A DNA stretch of 64,000 bases, from NCBI RefSeq assembly GCF_030406605.1, contig NZ_CP129104.1, positions 2,010,799 to 2,074,798 on the forward strand, given 5' to 3'. Below the pieces are notes generated by a model. It did no database searches. It saw nothing but the letters and a program-made list of their open reading frames with translations, and had not been told where the DNA came from. Below are positions 18,454 through 26,704 of this stretch, piece after piece; the first letter of the stretch is position 1, and every line of letters starts with the position of its first letter. The translations under genes were made by a program, and so were the position numbers. This DNA is from Curtobacterium sp. 458. GTDB taxonomy: Bacteria > Actinomycetota > Actinomycetes > Actinomycetales > Microbacteriaceae.

Positions 18454-19008
18454 GTGCCCCACCAGCTCCTCACCGACCTCGACGACGCCGTCCTCGCGGG
18501 CCGGTCGTCCGACGGCGACGTCCGGGCGTTCGAGGTCCTCATCCGCCGCTACACGCCCCTGCTGCGGGCGTACGCACGCCGCACACTCGGGTCGACCGAC
18601 GAGCTCGACGACGTCGTGCAGGAGACGTTCATCACGGCCTGGGACCGGCTCGACCGCCTCGAGGACCACGCCAAGGTCAAGTCCTGGCTCATGCGCATCC
18701 TCAGCCGGAAGTGCATCGACCGCATCCGGGCCCGTCGGTTCCACGACGACGTCACCGAGATCGAGGTCGAGGCGCCGTCGGACGACGCTCCGGAGCGCAT
18801 CGCCGAGGCACGCTCGCGTGAGGAAGCGGTGGAGACCGCCCTCGCCGAGCTCCCCGAAGCGCAGCGCCGGTGCTGGCTCATGAAGGAGGTGCTCGAGTAC
18901 TCGTACGACCAGATCGCCGAGGAGCTCGACCTCCCCGTCTCGACCGTCCGCGGGTTGCTGTCCCGAGCCCGGAAGAACATGATCCGTCTCATGGAGGGAT
19001 GGCGATGA
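18454..19008 (+). CDS. ECF-type RNA polymerase sigma factor
   Basis: A 184-residue sigma-70 family protein. Region 2 is in AFEVLIRRYTPLLRAYARRTL and ELDDVVQETFITAWDRLDRL; region 4 is in ALAELPEAQRRCWLMKEVLEYSYDQIAEEL then PVSTVRGLLSRARKNM. The GTG start follows AGAAGGA. The next gene overlaps by 4 bp but is an Asp23-type protein rather than a recognisable anti-sigma factor with a membrane helix, so how it is held inactive is unclear. Confidence 0.94.
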   Translation: MPHQLLTDLDDAVLAGRSSDGDVRAFEVLIRRYTPLLRAYARRTLGSTDELDDVVQETFITAWDRLDRLEDHAKVKSWLMRILSRKCIDRIRARRFHDDVTEIEVEAPSDDAPERIAEARSREEAVETALAELPEAQRRCWLMKEVLEYSYDQIAEELDLPVSTVRGLLSRARKNMIRLMEGWR

Positions 19009-19658
19009 CCGATCCCGAGCACGTCCGGCTCGAGTCCCTCGAACCCGACGACCTCGACGGCCACTCGATCGACGAGCTGGCCGACTACCTCGACGCGGGC
19101 ATGCAGCCCGCGGACCCGACCATCGACGACTCCCCGGCGTGCCAGAACGCGCTCGCCGCCCTCGTCCGGCTCCGGCAGACGTCCCTCGGCTCCCTCGAGG
19201 CCGCCGCCGCCGAGGAGGCCCCGGCCGACGAGTCCTGGGTGAGCGGTGTCCTCGCGAACATCTCGCTCGAGGCCCGTGCCGGCCGTGACGTCCCGCTCCG
19301 CCCGGCGGCGCCGACTGAACGTCCGGTGATGACCGAGGGCGCCATCCGGTCCCTCGTCCGCAGCGCCGGCGACGGCGTCGGCGACGCACTCATCGCGCGC
19401 TGCACGCTCGAGGGCGACGTGACCGAGCTCGGGGCGCCGGTCCGGGTCGTCGTCGAGATCGCGGTGCGCTCCGGGGCGACGATCCGCACGGTCGCCGCCG
19501 AGGTGCGCGAGACCGTCGCCCGGGTCCTCGCCGACCAGACCGACCTCGTGGTCGACTCGGTCGACGTCGTCGTCCGTGACCTGCTGCCCCGCACGGACGA
19601 CACCGACGCCGATGCCCGCCACACCGCCGCCGACGCAGCCCCCGAGGAGGACGCATGA
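19005..19658 (+). CDS. Asp23/Gls24-family protein with acidic N-terminal extension
   Basis: A 217-residue protein. The first ~65 residues are acidic and contain HSIDELADYLDAGMQ and a CQNALAALVRLRQ helix, reminiscent of zinc-type anti-sigma N-termini but with only one cysteine. Residues ~110-195 are an Asp23-like domain (ARCTLEGDVTELGAPVRVVVEIAV, then TVAAEVRETVARVLAD). Asp23 proteins sit at the membrane in cell-envelope stress. ATG 19005 overlaps the sigma stop and has GGAGG 7 nt upstream. The N-terminal part could bind the sigma factor; that is inference. Confidence 0.75.
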   Translation: MTDPEHVRLESLEPDDLDGHSIDELADYLDAGMQPADPTIDDSPACQNALAALVRLRQTSLGSLEAAAAEEAPADESWVSGVLANISLEARAGRDVPLRPAAPTERPVMTEGAIRSLVRSAGDGVGDALIARCTLEGDVTELGAPVRVVVEIAVRSGATIRTVAAEVRETVARVLADQTDLVVDSVDVVVRDLLPRTDDTDADARHTAADAAPEEDA

Positions 19659-19963
19659 GCCCCGCCGACGACATCCTCGGCGCCGTCGAGGCCGCCGTGC
19701 TCGAGGTCCCCGGGGTCGCCGACCTCTACCGCGCCCGGCCCACCCTCGGCAGCACCGTGTCCGCGGTGAAGAGCCTGGCCGCCCGGACGGCACCGAGCCG
19801 CGTCGTCCTCGACGGTGACGTGCTCCGGATCGTCATCGGCACCGACCTGTCCCGGCCGGCGCCCGAGACCGCCCACGAGGCACACGTCGCCGCACTCGCC
19901 GCGGCCACCGAGCACGGCCTGGCCCTCAGCCGGGTCGACGTCCGCGTCGCCCGGATCGGCTGA
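19655..19963 (+). CDS. Small Asp23-related protein
   Basis: A 102-residue protein overlapping the previous gene by 4 bp. It begins MSPADDILGAVEAAVLEVPGV and has the alternating strand-helix pattern RVVLDGDVLRIVIGTDLSRPAPETAHEAHVAALAA that resembles half of an Asp23 fold. The triple overlap sigma/Asp23/Asp23-like implies one regulatory unit. The family assignment is by pattern and genomic context. Confidence 0.65.
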   Translation: MSPADDILGAVEAAVLEVPGVADLYRARPTLGSTVSAVKSLAARTAPSRVVLDGDVLRIVIGTDLSRPAPETAHEAHVAALAAATEHGLALSRVDVRVARIG

Positions 19964-19990
19964 CCGCTCCCGAGCGTCGACCGGCGGTGC

Positions 19991-21136
19991 TCACCGTCGG
20001 TCCGCCACCTCCAGCACGACCACGATCGCCGCGACGAGGACCGCGGTCACGACGACCGACACCTCCGGGACGAGGACCGAGGCCGCGATCCCGAGCGCCA
20101 GCACGACGACGAGGGCGTTCCGACCGACCGACAGCGACGGACGCAGCGCGAGCGCCCAGATCGCCAGCACGAACATCGCGACCGGGACGGCGATCGTCGC
20201 CGCGACGGTGCCGTGCGACAGGTCCGCCTCGCCCGCGTCGGCGCTCACGGCCACCTCGATGCCGGAGGGCAACGCTCCTGCTGCGGCGAACACGACGTAG
20301 TGGCCGTAGCCGAACACGAGTGCGGTCCGGAGGGACCGGATGTGCGCGTGCTGCTCGCGGGAGAAGTAGATCCACCACATGCCGGCGACGATCACGAGGC
20401 CCGCGGCGGCGAGCACGAGCAGGGGCCCGAGGTGGTCGGCGTCGGCGATGCCGTCGATGACCGCGCTCGCGGACGCGACGAGTCCCTCGCCGAGGACGAT
20501 GAGCGTGAACAGCGAGTACCGCTCGGCGATGTGCCGCGTGTGCCACGGGGTGGTCCGCGACCCCTGCTCGGCGAACGGCGGCACGAGCACCTCGAGCAGG
20601 ATCAGCACGGGGACCACCCACGGGCGCGCGGCCTCTGGAACGGCCAGGGCGAGCACCCAGAGCACCTGGACGACGACGATGCCGACCGCGTACCGGAGCG
20701 CGGTCCGGCGGTACTCGGGCGACGACCCCGCGGCGCGGAGCCACTGTGCGACGAGGGCGAGGCGCATGACGACGTACCCGACGACGGCGATCGTGAGGTC
20801 GCCCTCGGCCATGAACGGGCGCACCCCGGCGGCGAGGACGAGCACGCCGGCCATCTGGACGAACGTGGTGACGCGGTACAGCCAGTCGTCGGTGTCGAAC
20901 GAGGTGGCGAACCACGTGAAGTTGATCCACGCCCACCAGATCGCGAAGAACACGAACGCGTAGGCGACGACCGCGGTGCTGACGTGTCCCTCGGCCTCGA
21001 TCTCGTGCAGGTTCGTCGCGGCGAACCCGACCGCGACGACGAAGACGAGGTCGAACAGCAGCTCGAGCGGGCTCGCGGCGCGGTGCGCCTCGGCGGGGTC
21101 GCGCGGCGCCATGCGGCGCAGTCCGGTCGTGGTCAC
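19991..21136 (-). CDS. Low-temperature-requirement A (LtrA) membrane protein
   Basis: A 381-residue protein with about eleven hydrophobic helices and the LtrA signature near the N-terminus: SPLELLFDLVFVVAVGFAATNL, IWWAWINFTWFATSFDTDDWLYR, then RHIAERYSLFTLIVLGEGLVA. Members are required for growth at low temperature in Listeria but the transport role is unknown. The GTG start at 21136 follows TAGGCA by 6 nt, so a leaderless mRNA is likely. Confidence 0.92.
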   Translation of the reverse strand: MTTTGLRRMAPRDPAEAHRAASPLELLFDLVFVVAVGFAATNLHEIEAEGHVSTAVVAYAFVFFAIWWAWINFTWFATSFDTDDWLYRVTTFVQMAGVLVLAAGVRPFMAEGDLTIAVVGYVVMRLALVAQWLRAAGSSPEYRRTALRYAVGIVVVQVLWVLALAVPEAARPWVVPVLILLEVLVPPFAEQGSRTTPWHTRHIAERYSLFTLIVLGEGLVASASAVIDGIADADHLGPLLVLAAAGLVIVAGMWWIYFSREQHAHIRSLRTALVFGYGHYVVFAAAGALPSGIEVAVSADAGEADLSHGTVAATIAVPVAMFVLAIWALALRPSLSVGRNALVVVLALGIAASVLVPEVSVVVTAVLVAAIVVVLEVADRR

Positions 21137-21194
21137 GGAGCATGCCTACCGCACTCCGGGCGCGACCACGAGACGGCCGGGAGATCCGGAAGGA

Positions 21195-22070
21195 TCAGTA
21201 GAAGTTGGACGCCTGCGAGTGTCCCCACGCGGCGCACGGGGTGCCGTACGCGTCGGCGATGTACTGCAGACCCCACTTGATCTGGGTGGTGGCGTTGGTC
21301 TGCCAGTCCGAGCCGATCGTCGCCATCTTCGAGCCGGGGAGCGCCTGCGGGATGCCGGTCGCCCCGCCGTTGCTGTTCACGGCGCGGTAGTTCCACCCGG
21401 ACTCCTTGGTCCAGAGGTTGTCGAGGCACTGGAACTGGTCGGAGCCCCAGCCGTACTGCGAGGACGCGAGCGAGCTCGCGGTCGCCTTCGCACCCGCCAC
21501 CGTGTTGCCCGCGGCGAGCTTGCGTGCCTGCTCGGCGGCTTCGGCGGCGGCCTTCTCGGCTGCTGCCTTCTCCGCGGCGGCCTGCTCGGCCGCGGCACGC
21601 TTCGCATCGACGTCGGACTTGTCCTGCGCGGCGCTGGCCTCGGCGACCTGCTGCGTGGCGGCGACGGTGGACGCGATCCGGTTCGTCAGCGCGGCGCCGG
21701 AGAGCGTGCGGTAGTCGTCGAGTGCGTCGACGCGCTGCTCGAGTTCCGCGGTGTCGGTCTTGTGGTTCGCGTCGGCGAGCACGACCTGCGCGCTCGAGAT
21801 CGTGGCCTGCGCCTGGGCGCGGTCGAGCGCGGTGCCGTCGAGCGCGGGAGCGGACGTCGGGCTGGCCGTCGGGACGCCGAGCGCCTCGCCGAGTGCGGGC
21901 TGCGTCCCGACCAGCACACCGCCGCCGGCGACGGCCAGGACGGCTGCGCCCGCGGCGACGAGGGTCGTCCGGTTGCGGACGGCCCGCCGCACGCGTCGGG
22001 AGGGGGAGTCGAGGGCCTCGCGTCGGGTGGAGGCGGTGGTCGTGGGGAGTTCGGTGGTGCGTCGCTTCAT
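21195..22070 (-). CDS. Secreted coiled-coil cell-wall hydrolase with lysozyme-like C-terminal domain
   Basis: A 291-residue exported protein. A membrane-spanning signal (about residues 36-55) precedes a TSPTSAP linker. A long Ala/Glu/Lys-rich coiled coil (about 75-190) follows, and the final 75 residues match the aggregation-promoting-factor/SLT-like domain: QYGWGSDQFQCLDNLWTKES with the catalytic-type glutamate, NSNGGATGIPQALPGSKM, and GLQYIADAYGTPCAAWGHSQ. It probably cuts peptidoglycan glycan strands. The 279-bp upstream region is unusually long and holds an MtrA-like direct repeat. Confidence 0.85.
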   Translation of the reverse strand: MKRRTTELPTTTASTRREALDSPSRRVRRAVRNRTTLVAAGAAVLAVAGGGVLVGTQPALGEALGVPTASPTSAPALDGTALDRAQAQATISSAQVVLADANHKTDTAELEQRVDALDDYRTLSGAALTNRIASTVAATQQVAEASAAQDKSDVDAKRAAAEQAAAEKAAAEKAAAEAAEQARKLAAGNTVAGAKATASSLASSQYGWGSDQFQCLDNLWTKESGWNYRAVNSNGGATGIPQALPGSKMATIGSDWQTNATTQIKWGLQYIADAYGTPCAAWGHSQASNFY

Positions 22071-22319
22071 CGGTTCCGGTGGTCGGCCGACTCGGGCGCG
22101 GACCGTCCCGGGCACGCCGGGGTGGGGGAGGCGTGGAGGTCGGGGACGGTGGGACCGTCGGGGTCCGCGAGTCGGGTGAGGCCCGGACGGTGGTGTGGGG
22201 CCCGTCCGTCCGCCCTCCGGTGACCGTGGGAGGTCACGCCGTGGCGGAGCCGACACGATGACGCGTCACGCTGGGCAGCGCGTCCAGGAACACTGGCAGA
22301 ACGGTCCGTCCGCCCGTTG

Positions 22320-22335
22320 GTAACGGTTCGGTAAC
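22320..22335 (-). promoter_or_regulatory. MtrA-like direct repeat GTTAC-N6-GTTAC
   Basis: On the minus strand GTTAC occurs twice with 6 bp between, about 250 bp upstream of the wall-hydrolase start and just past the marR stop. Direct GTTAC-type repeats with 11-bp period are recognised by MtrA in other actinobacteria, and MtrA controls wall hydrolases there. The distance to the gene implies a long leader; no riboswitch was recognised in it. Confidence 0.4.
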
Positions 22336-22349
22336 GACCGGATCAGGGG

Positions 22350-22805
22350 TCAGGAGGTGGGAGGTTCCTGGGTGCGCTCGCCCTGCGCGATGCGCTCCAG
22401 GACGCCGAGGGCGTTCGCGATCGCGTCGACGTCCGCGTCGGGGAGGTCGTGGATGAGTTCGGCGACGATGCCCGTGCGCTGCGACCGTGCTTCCTCGACC
22501 GCTGCGACACCGGCCGGCGTGGCGCTCACCATGAACGCCCGTCCGTCCCGCGGATCGGCCTCGCGCTCGATGAAACCGCGCTGCTCGAGTTCGGTCAGGA
22601 TCCGCGTCATGGTGGGCTTCGTGACCACCTCGAGGCGGGAGAGGTCGCCCGGTCGCAGGGGCCCTTCGCGCTCGATCGTCGCGAGGGCGGACACGATGCC
22701 GTACCCGAGTGAGGCGGAGTCGGTGCGGGCACGTCGGTTGATGCGTCCGACCGCTGCCGCGAGTCGGGCCGCGATGGCGGTCCGGTCGGTCTCGCGAGCG
22801 CTCAT
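22350..22805 (-). CDS. MarR-family transcriptional regulator
   Basis: A 151-residue winged-helix regulator. The HTH is in RPGDLSRLEVVTKPTMTRILTELEQRGFIER and the wing in ADPRDGRAFMVSATPAGV, the DxRxxxxxxT/S hallmark. GGAGG lies 7 nt before ATG 22805. The start is 99 bp downstream of the GntR stop. A TAGCAT -10 is visible on the minus strand near 22846-22851. The ligand and targets are unknown. Confidence 0.92.
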   Translation of the reverse strand: MSARETDRTAIAARLAAAVGRINRRARTDSASLGYGIVSALATIEREGPLRPGDLSRLEVVTKPTMTRILTELEQRGFIEREADPRDGRAFMVSATPAGVAAVEEARSQRTGIVAELIHDLPDADVDAIANALGVLERIAQGERTQEPPTS

Positions 22806-22870
22806 GGGTGGCCTCCGGGTTCGGCTCTCAGGGGGTCGTCCAGATGCTACCGGGCAGGCTGAGTGCGGCC

Positions 22871-22884
22871 GGTACAACCGTACC
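22871..22884. promoter_or_regulatory. Inverted repeat GGTAC-N4-GTACC upstream of marR
   Basis: A perfect 5-bp inverted repeat with a CCGTA half-site like those upstream of the neighbouring gntR gene. It is a possible operator for GntR or MarR. Confidence 0.35.
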
Positions 22885-22904
22885 TGTCCGGACGTACAGG
22901 GTTC

Positions 22905-23555
22905 TCAGTGCTTCTCGCCCGGAAGCTGGTGGATCGCCTCGGTCGCGAGCTCGGCGGCGACGTTGTCGCCGGCCTCGGTCGCCGCCCGGAGCCGCTTGAA
23001 GTCCTCGGTCATCCGGTCCCAGTCGACGAGCTCGTCGAGGTTCGGCAGGCGGAGTCGGAACCCGAGCCCGTCCGTGGTGTCGCGGCACACGCGCTGCAGG
23101 TCGGCGTTGCCGCACTCGGCGACGTAGAGTCCGAACACGTCGAGGGCGTCGTGGTTCACCGCGGTGACGTCGTGGGCCTCGAACTCGGCGATCGTCGTGT
23201 CGAGCGCGGCGAGGATCTCCTTCCGGCTCGCGGACCCGAGCCGGGGGACCGCGAGGCGCACGACGCCGCCGAACAGCACACCGAGGGTCTGCAACGCCTC
23301 GACGACCTCGTCCGGCTTGGGCGTGGTCACCCGGGTGTACCGGTTCGGCGCCATCTCGATGAGCCCGGCGCGGGCGAGCTGGCTGAGGGCCTCGCGGATG
23401 GGGGTCCGGGAGACACCGAGCCAGGCGATGAGCTCGTCGTCGTTGAGTCGCTCGCCCGGTTCCAGCGTGCCGTCCATGATCGCGTCGTGGATCTTCGCGC
23501 GGACGGTGTCGCGGAGCAGCTGGTGCTCGGTGGGTGCGCTGGTGGGGACCGGCAT
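22905..23555 (-). CDS. GntR-family regulator, FCD (FadR) subgroup
   Basis: A 216-residue regulator. The N-terminal winged helix shows KIHDAIMDGTLEPGERLNDDELIAWLGVSRTPIREALSQLARAGLIE. The C-terminal all-helical FCD ligand domain runs from about residue 80, with metal-type His residues sparse (VNHDALDVF). The ligand is probably a small carboxylate by family. ATG 23555 has GAGGAGG 6 nt upstream. Overlapping inverted repeats at 23611-23638 are a likely autoregulatory operator. Confidence 0.9.
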   Translation of the reverse strand: MPVPTSAPTEHQLLRDTVRAKIHDAIMDGTLEPGERLNDDELIAWLGVSRTPIREALSQLARAGLIEMAPNRYTRVTTPKPDEVVEALQTLGVLFGGVVRLAVPRLGSASRKEILAALDTTIAEFEAHDVTAVNHDALDVFGLYVAECGNADLQRVCRDTTDGLGFRLRLPNLDELVDWDRMTEDFKRLRAATEAGDNVAAELATEAIHQLPGEKH

Positions 23556-23610
23556 CGGGGGACCCTCCTCGAGGTCTGCTCGTCGTGCGACCGACACTCC
23601 GGGTGCGGCC

Positions 23611-23638
23611 GTACGGATCACCGTACCTGATATACGGT
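23611..23638. promoter_or_regulatory. Overlapping inverted repeats, candidate GntR operator
   Basis: GTACGG-ATCA-CCGTAC (23611-23626) overlaps ACCGTA-N7-TACGGT (23620-23638), so three CCGTA-type half-sites are stacked. They lie 56-83 bp upstream of the gntR start and over a plausible -10 (TATATC or TATCAG on the minus strand), as expected for an autoregulated FCD repressor. Confidence 0.55.
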
Positions 23639-24090
23639 CAGCGGTCGCCGGGCGAACGGGGTACCGGTCCCGCGTCGAGCAGTCGGAGGGTCACCGGGTC
23701 CTCCTCGCCCCCGTACCAGCGGTCGAGCGCGGCGCGGAACGGGACGGGGTCCGGCGCGGCCCGGGCGAAGAGCGTCGACGAGGACCGCGCCTTCACGGCG
23801 TCGACGCCGCCGAGCAACACCTCGGCCGACGGCGCCGGAGCCTCCGTCAGGACCGCCACGGCCTCGAGCAGCCGCGGCCCGAGCACCGGGTCCGCCAGGT
23901 ACCGCGCGGCCTGGTCGAGCCCCGTGATCGCGAAGTGCTGCGCGGTCGGACTGCGTCCGAGTCCGGCGAGTTGCGGGAACACGAACCACATCCAGTGCGT
24001 CCGCTTGCGTCCGGCGCGGAGTTCGGCGAGCGCGGTCTCGTACACGCCCTCCTGCGCGGTGACGAACCGGACGAGGTCGGGGTCGGTCAC
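23638..24090 (-). CDS. DUF1810-family protein
   Basis: A 150-residue protein matching the DUF1810 pattern: DPDLVRFVTAQEGVYETALAELRAGRKRTHWMWFVFPQLAGLGRS, then the GLDQAARYLADPVLGPRLLE helix and SSSTLFA. Members are small soluble calpastatin-like proteins of unknown function. GTG 24090 overlaps the stop of the DUF2071 gene by 4 bp. It is the last gene of a three-gene operon with DoxX and DUF2071. Confidence 0.88.
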   Translation of the reverse strand: MTDPDLVRFVTAQEGVYETALAELRAGRKRTHWMWFVFPQLAGLGRSPTAQHFAITGLDQAARYLADPVLGPRLLEAVAVLTEAPAPSAEVLLGGVDAVKARSSSTLFARAAPDPVPFRAALDRWYGGEEDPVTLRLLDAGPVPRSPGDR

Positions 24091-24878
24091 CGAACCACGT
24101 CCCCCCACGCGTAGCGGACGGTCGTCGCGTCCACGACGAGCGCCGAGTCGGGTGCCCGGTCGAACAGCCCCGGCAGCCCGACGGCCGCGGGGAGGTCGCC
24201 CGACAGCTGCTCGACGCGCGCCGACCGGATCGTCAGCGGCGGGTGCTGCCGCTGCCAGAACACCGTCTGCGCGAGGTGCCGCGCGTGGATCCCCGCGCGC
24301 GTCGTGAGCTCGACCGCGAGCGGCGCCGTCGTGACCGGACCGGCCACGACACGGACCGCGGCGGCGTGGCGGGGGCGCGGCGAGCCTCCCGGCCTGCCCG
24401 TCGGTGTCAGCCGCAGCGCCCGCGCGGCGCGGAACGGGTGGAGCGCGCGGTTCGGGTGCCGCACGGACCGGTGCGCGACGGTGTCCCCGCGTCGTCGCGA
24501 GCCGGCGTGCGCGAACGTGTACGGGACACCGAGGAGCGCGTGCGCCGCGACGATCGCCGGCACGTTGTCCGTGTCGACCGTCCGGTAGGCGACGCCGTGC
24601 CGTCCGTGGTCGTCGACCGTCAGGACCTCGAGAGTGACCTCGGTCATCGAGTGGAGCCGCCCGGACGGCGGGAAGGGCGGCACCCGCGTCTCGCGGAAGA
24701 CGTAGGCGGAGAGCCCGACCCAGGCACTGCCGTCCACGACGTCCGGACGGGTCCCGCGCGGGAGCATCCGGCCGAGGACGTCCGGGTCGTGCCGCCAGTG
24801 CGCGAAGACGATGTCCTCCCACGCGTGCACCGTCACGGGCCGGTGCAGCAGCGGGACCGCCGCGCGCGCCTCGCTCAT
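24087..24878 (-). CDS. DUF2071-family protein (YqjF-like)
   Basis: A 263-residue soluble protein with HAWEDIVFAHWRHDPDVLGRMLPRGTRPD at the N-terminus and SMTEVTLEVLTVDDHGRHGVAY in the middle, the hallmark of the DUF2071/acetoacetate-decarboxylase-like fold. Catalytic lysine assignment is not possible by eye. ATG 24878 overlaps the DoxX stop. The biochemical role is unknown. Confidence 0.86.
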   Translation of the reverse strand: MSEARAAVPLLHRPVTVHAWEDIVFAHWRHDPDVLGRMLPRGTRPDVVDGSAWVGLSAYVFRETRVPPFPPSGRLHSMTEVTLEVLTVDDHGRHGVAYRTVDTDNVPAIVAAHALLGVPYTFAHAGSRRRGDTVAHRSVRHPNRALHPFRAARALRLTPTGRPGGSPRPRHAAAVRVVAGPVTTAPLAVELTTRAGIHARHLAQTVFWQRQHPPLTIRSARVEQLSGDLPAAVGLPGLFDRAPDSALVVDATTVRYAWGDVVR

Positions 24879-25267
24879 CCGCCGTGCCGACCCACGCGGG
24901 CCGCCCACCAGACCAGCGGCGCCTGCAGCGGCAGCCGGAGCACGGACACGAGCCGCATCGCCCGGGACGACCGCGGGGAGTCGAGGAGGTCCTTCGCCAT
25001 CTTGACGTTGGCGGGGAAGACGGCGAGGAACAGCGCTCCGGCGGCCCACCCCGCGGCACGTCGGGTCGTGGGCACCGCGAGTCCCGCCGCGATGCCGAGC
25101 TCGGCGACGCCGGACAGCAGCGTCGTCAGGCGGGGCGGGAGCGCCTCGGGGACGATCCGGTCGTAGGTTCGCGGGCGGAGGAAGTGGGTGACACCGGCGC
25201 CGCCGAGCACGACCGCGAGGGCGGCAGCGGTGCGGTTGGCGCGTCTGGTGCGTTCACGTCGTCGCAT
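24875..25267 (-). CDS. DoxX-like small membrane protein
   Basis: A 130-residue protein with a basic N-terminus and four hydrophobic helices, including AAALAVVLGGAGVTHFLRP, LLSGVAELGIAAGLAVP and AAGWAAGALFLAVFPANVKMAKD, matching DoxX/DoxD-like proteins. Relatives take part in quinone- or thiol-linked oxidoreduction. It heads the DoxX-DUF2071-DUF1810 operon. ATG 25267 follows a CACGAT box by 6 nt. Confidence 0.82.
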   Translation of the reverse strand: MRRRERTRRANRTAAALAVVLGGAGVTHFLRPRTYDRIVPEALPPRLTTLLSGVAELGIAAGLAVPTTRRAAGWAAGALFLAVFPANVKMAKDLLDSPRSSRAMRLVSVLRLPLQAPLVWWAARVGRHGG

Positions 25268-25308
25268 GGCCCCATCGTGCTCGTCGCTCCCTCGGAACGC
25301 GCAGCGAG

Positions 25309-25329
25309 GCAGTGCGCAGTGCGCAGTGC
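25309..25329. repeat. Three tandem GCAGTGC heptamers
   Basis: Exact heptanucleotide repeat in the 117-bp gap between the DoxX promoter and the coaBC stop. No function is evident. Confidence 0.8.
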
Positions 25330-25384
25330 TGCGGCGCGCAACGCGGCGGTGTGCAGCGCGCGGGCGCGCTGCCGTCGCGCCGCG

Positions 25385-26662
25385 TCAGGCCAGCGCGGTC
25401 GCGACCAGGTCGAGGACGGCCGCCGCCACGTCGGCCTTCGACCCGGAGGTCTCCCGCACGACCTCGCCGCCCGGGGTGAGGACCTCGATCGCGTTCTCCT
25501 CGCGCTCGAAGCCCGACGACCACCCGACGTGGTTGACGACCAGGAGGTCCGCCGGCTTCCGCGCGATCTTGGCCCGCCCGAGCTCGATGCGGGCCGCGCG
25601 GTCGGGCTCCGTCTCGGCGGCGAACCCGACGATGATCTGCCCCGTCCGCCGGTTCGCCACGAGCTCGGCGAGCACGTCGGGGTTCCGGACGAGCTCGAGC
25701 GTGAGGCGGTCGCCCTGCGCGTCCTTCTTGAGCTTCTCGGCGTGCACCTCGGCCGGCCGGTAGTCCGCCACCGCCGCCGTCATCACGACCACGTCCGCGT
25801 CGACGGCCGCCGCGCGCACGGCGTCGGCGAGCTCGAGGGCGGACCCGACGGACACCACCTCGACGCCGAGGTCGGCGGTGAGTCCGGCGTCTACGTTCGC
25901 CACGACCAGGGTGACAACGGCCCCGCGGCCGGCGGCGTCCGCCGCGAACGCCACACCCTGCCGACCGCTCGACCGGTTGCCGACGAACCGGACGGGGTCC
26001 ACGGGTTCGCGGGTCCCCCCTGCGGTCACCAGCACGCGCACCCCGCGCAGGTCACCGGCCGGGAGGGACGGTGCGGTCCCGGTGGACAGACCGGCGTCGT
26101 CGGGGTGGTCGGCCTGGTCCAGCACCGCCAGCGCGGCCTCGACGATGTCCTCGGGCTCCGACATCCGGCCGATGCCGGCGTCGTCCCCGGTCAGCGCGCC
26201 GACGACCGGCCCGACGAAGCGGACGCCGCGGGCGCGGAGGGTCTCGACGTTCGCCCGGGTGGCCGGGTGCTCCCACATCTGCGGGTGCATCGCGGGTGCG
26301 ACCACGACGGGCGCCTCGGTGGCGAGGAGCGTCGTGCCGAGCAGGTCGCCCGCGAGACCCGCCGCCATCCGGGCCAGGGCGTCCGCGGTCGCCGGGGCGA
26401 CGACCACGAGGTCGGCGCGGCGGCCGAGCGCGACGTGCCGGACCTCGGCGACGTCGTCCCAGACGCTCGTCGTGACCGGGTTGCGGCTGAGTGCCTCGAG
26501 GGTCGGGAGCCCGACGAACCGCAGGGCGCCCTCCGTCGGGACGACGTGGACCTCGTGGCCGCGCTTGACGAGGTCGCGGACGACCCCGACGGCCTTGTAC
26601 GCGGCGATGCCCCCGGTGATGCCGACGACGACCGTGCGGCTGTGCTCTGCTGCTGCGCTCAC
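25385..26662 (-). CDS. coaBC: Bifunctional phosphopantothenoylcysteine decarboxylase / phosphopantothenate-cysteine ligase
   Basis: Coenzyme A biosynthesis, steps two and three, in a 425-residue fusion. The N-terminal CoaC flavoprotein half (to about residue 180) has VGITGGIAAYKAV, the PATADALARMAAGLAGDLL segment and the catalytic-type APAMHPQMWEHPA. The CoaB half begins GVRVLVTAGGTREPVDPVRFVGNRSSG and has the AVADYRP and KLKK substrate motifs and VGFAAET. GTG 26662 is favoured over GTG 26671 because TAGCGT lies 7 nt upstream of it. An essential housekeeping gene. Confidence 0.96.
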   Translation of the reverse strand: MSAAAEHSRTVVVGITGGIAAYKAVGVVRDLVKRGHEVHVVPTEGALRFVGLPTLEALSRNPVTTSVWDDVAEVRHVALGRRADLVVVAPATADALARMAAGLAGDLLGTTLLATEAPVVVAPAMHPQMWEHPATRANVETLRARGVRFVGPVVGALTGDDAGIGRMSEPEDIVEAALAVLDQADHPDDAGLSTGTAPSLPAGDLRGVRVLVTAGGTREPVDPVRFVGNRSSGRQGVAFAADAAGRGAVVTLVVANVDAGLTADLGVEVVSVGSALELADAVRAAAVDADVVVMTAAVADYRPAEVHAEKLKKDAQGDRLTLELVRNPDVLAELVANRRTGQIIVGFAAETEPDRAARIELGRAKIARKPADLLVVNHVGWSSGFEREENAIEVLTPGGEVVRETSGSKADVAAAVLDLVATALA

Positions 26663-26704
26663 ACCCGTCACGCTACCGGCGGTGCCCGTGCGAGGATCGG
26701 ACCC
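26663..26704. promoter_or_regulatory. 42-bp divergent promoter between coaBC and the TANGO2-like gene
   Basis: The minus -10 TAGCGT occupies 26670-26675 and the plus -10 GAGGAT occupies 26692-26697, only 16 bp apart, each 7 nt from its start codon. The two polymerases could not bind together. Confidence 0.6.

Noticed and set aside
22071..22345. Possible ydaO (c-di-AMP) riboswitch before the wall hydrolase
   Set aside because: The GACAGCTAACC-type and GGTACGGAGGAACC-type conserved blocks that I know for this class are not present; only the length and gene context fit.
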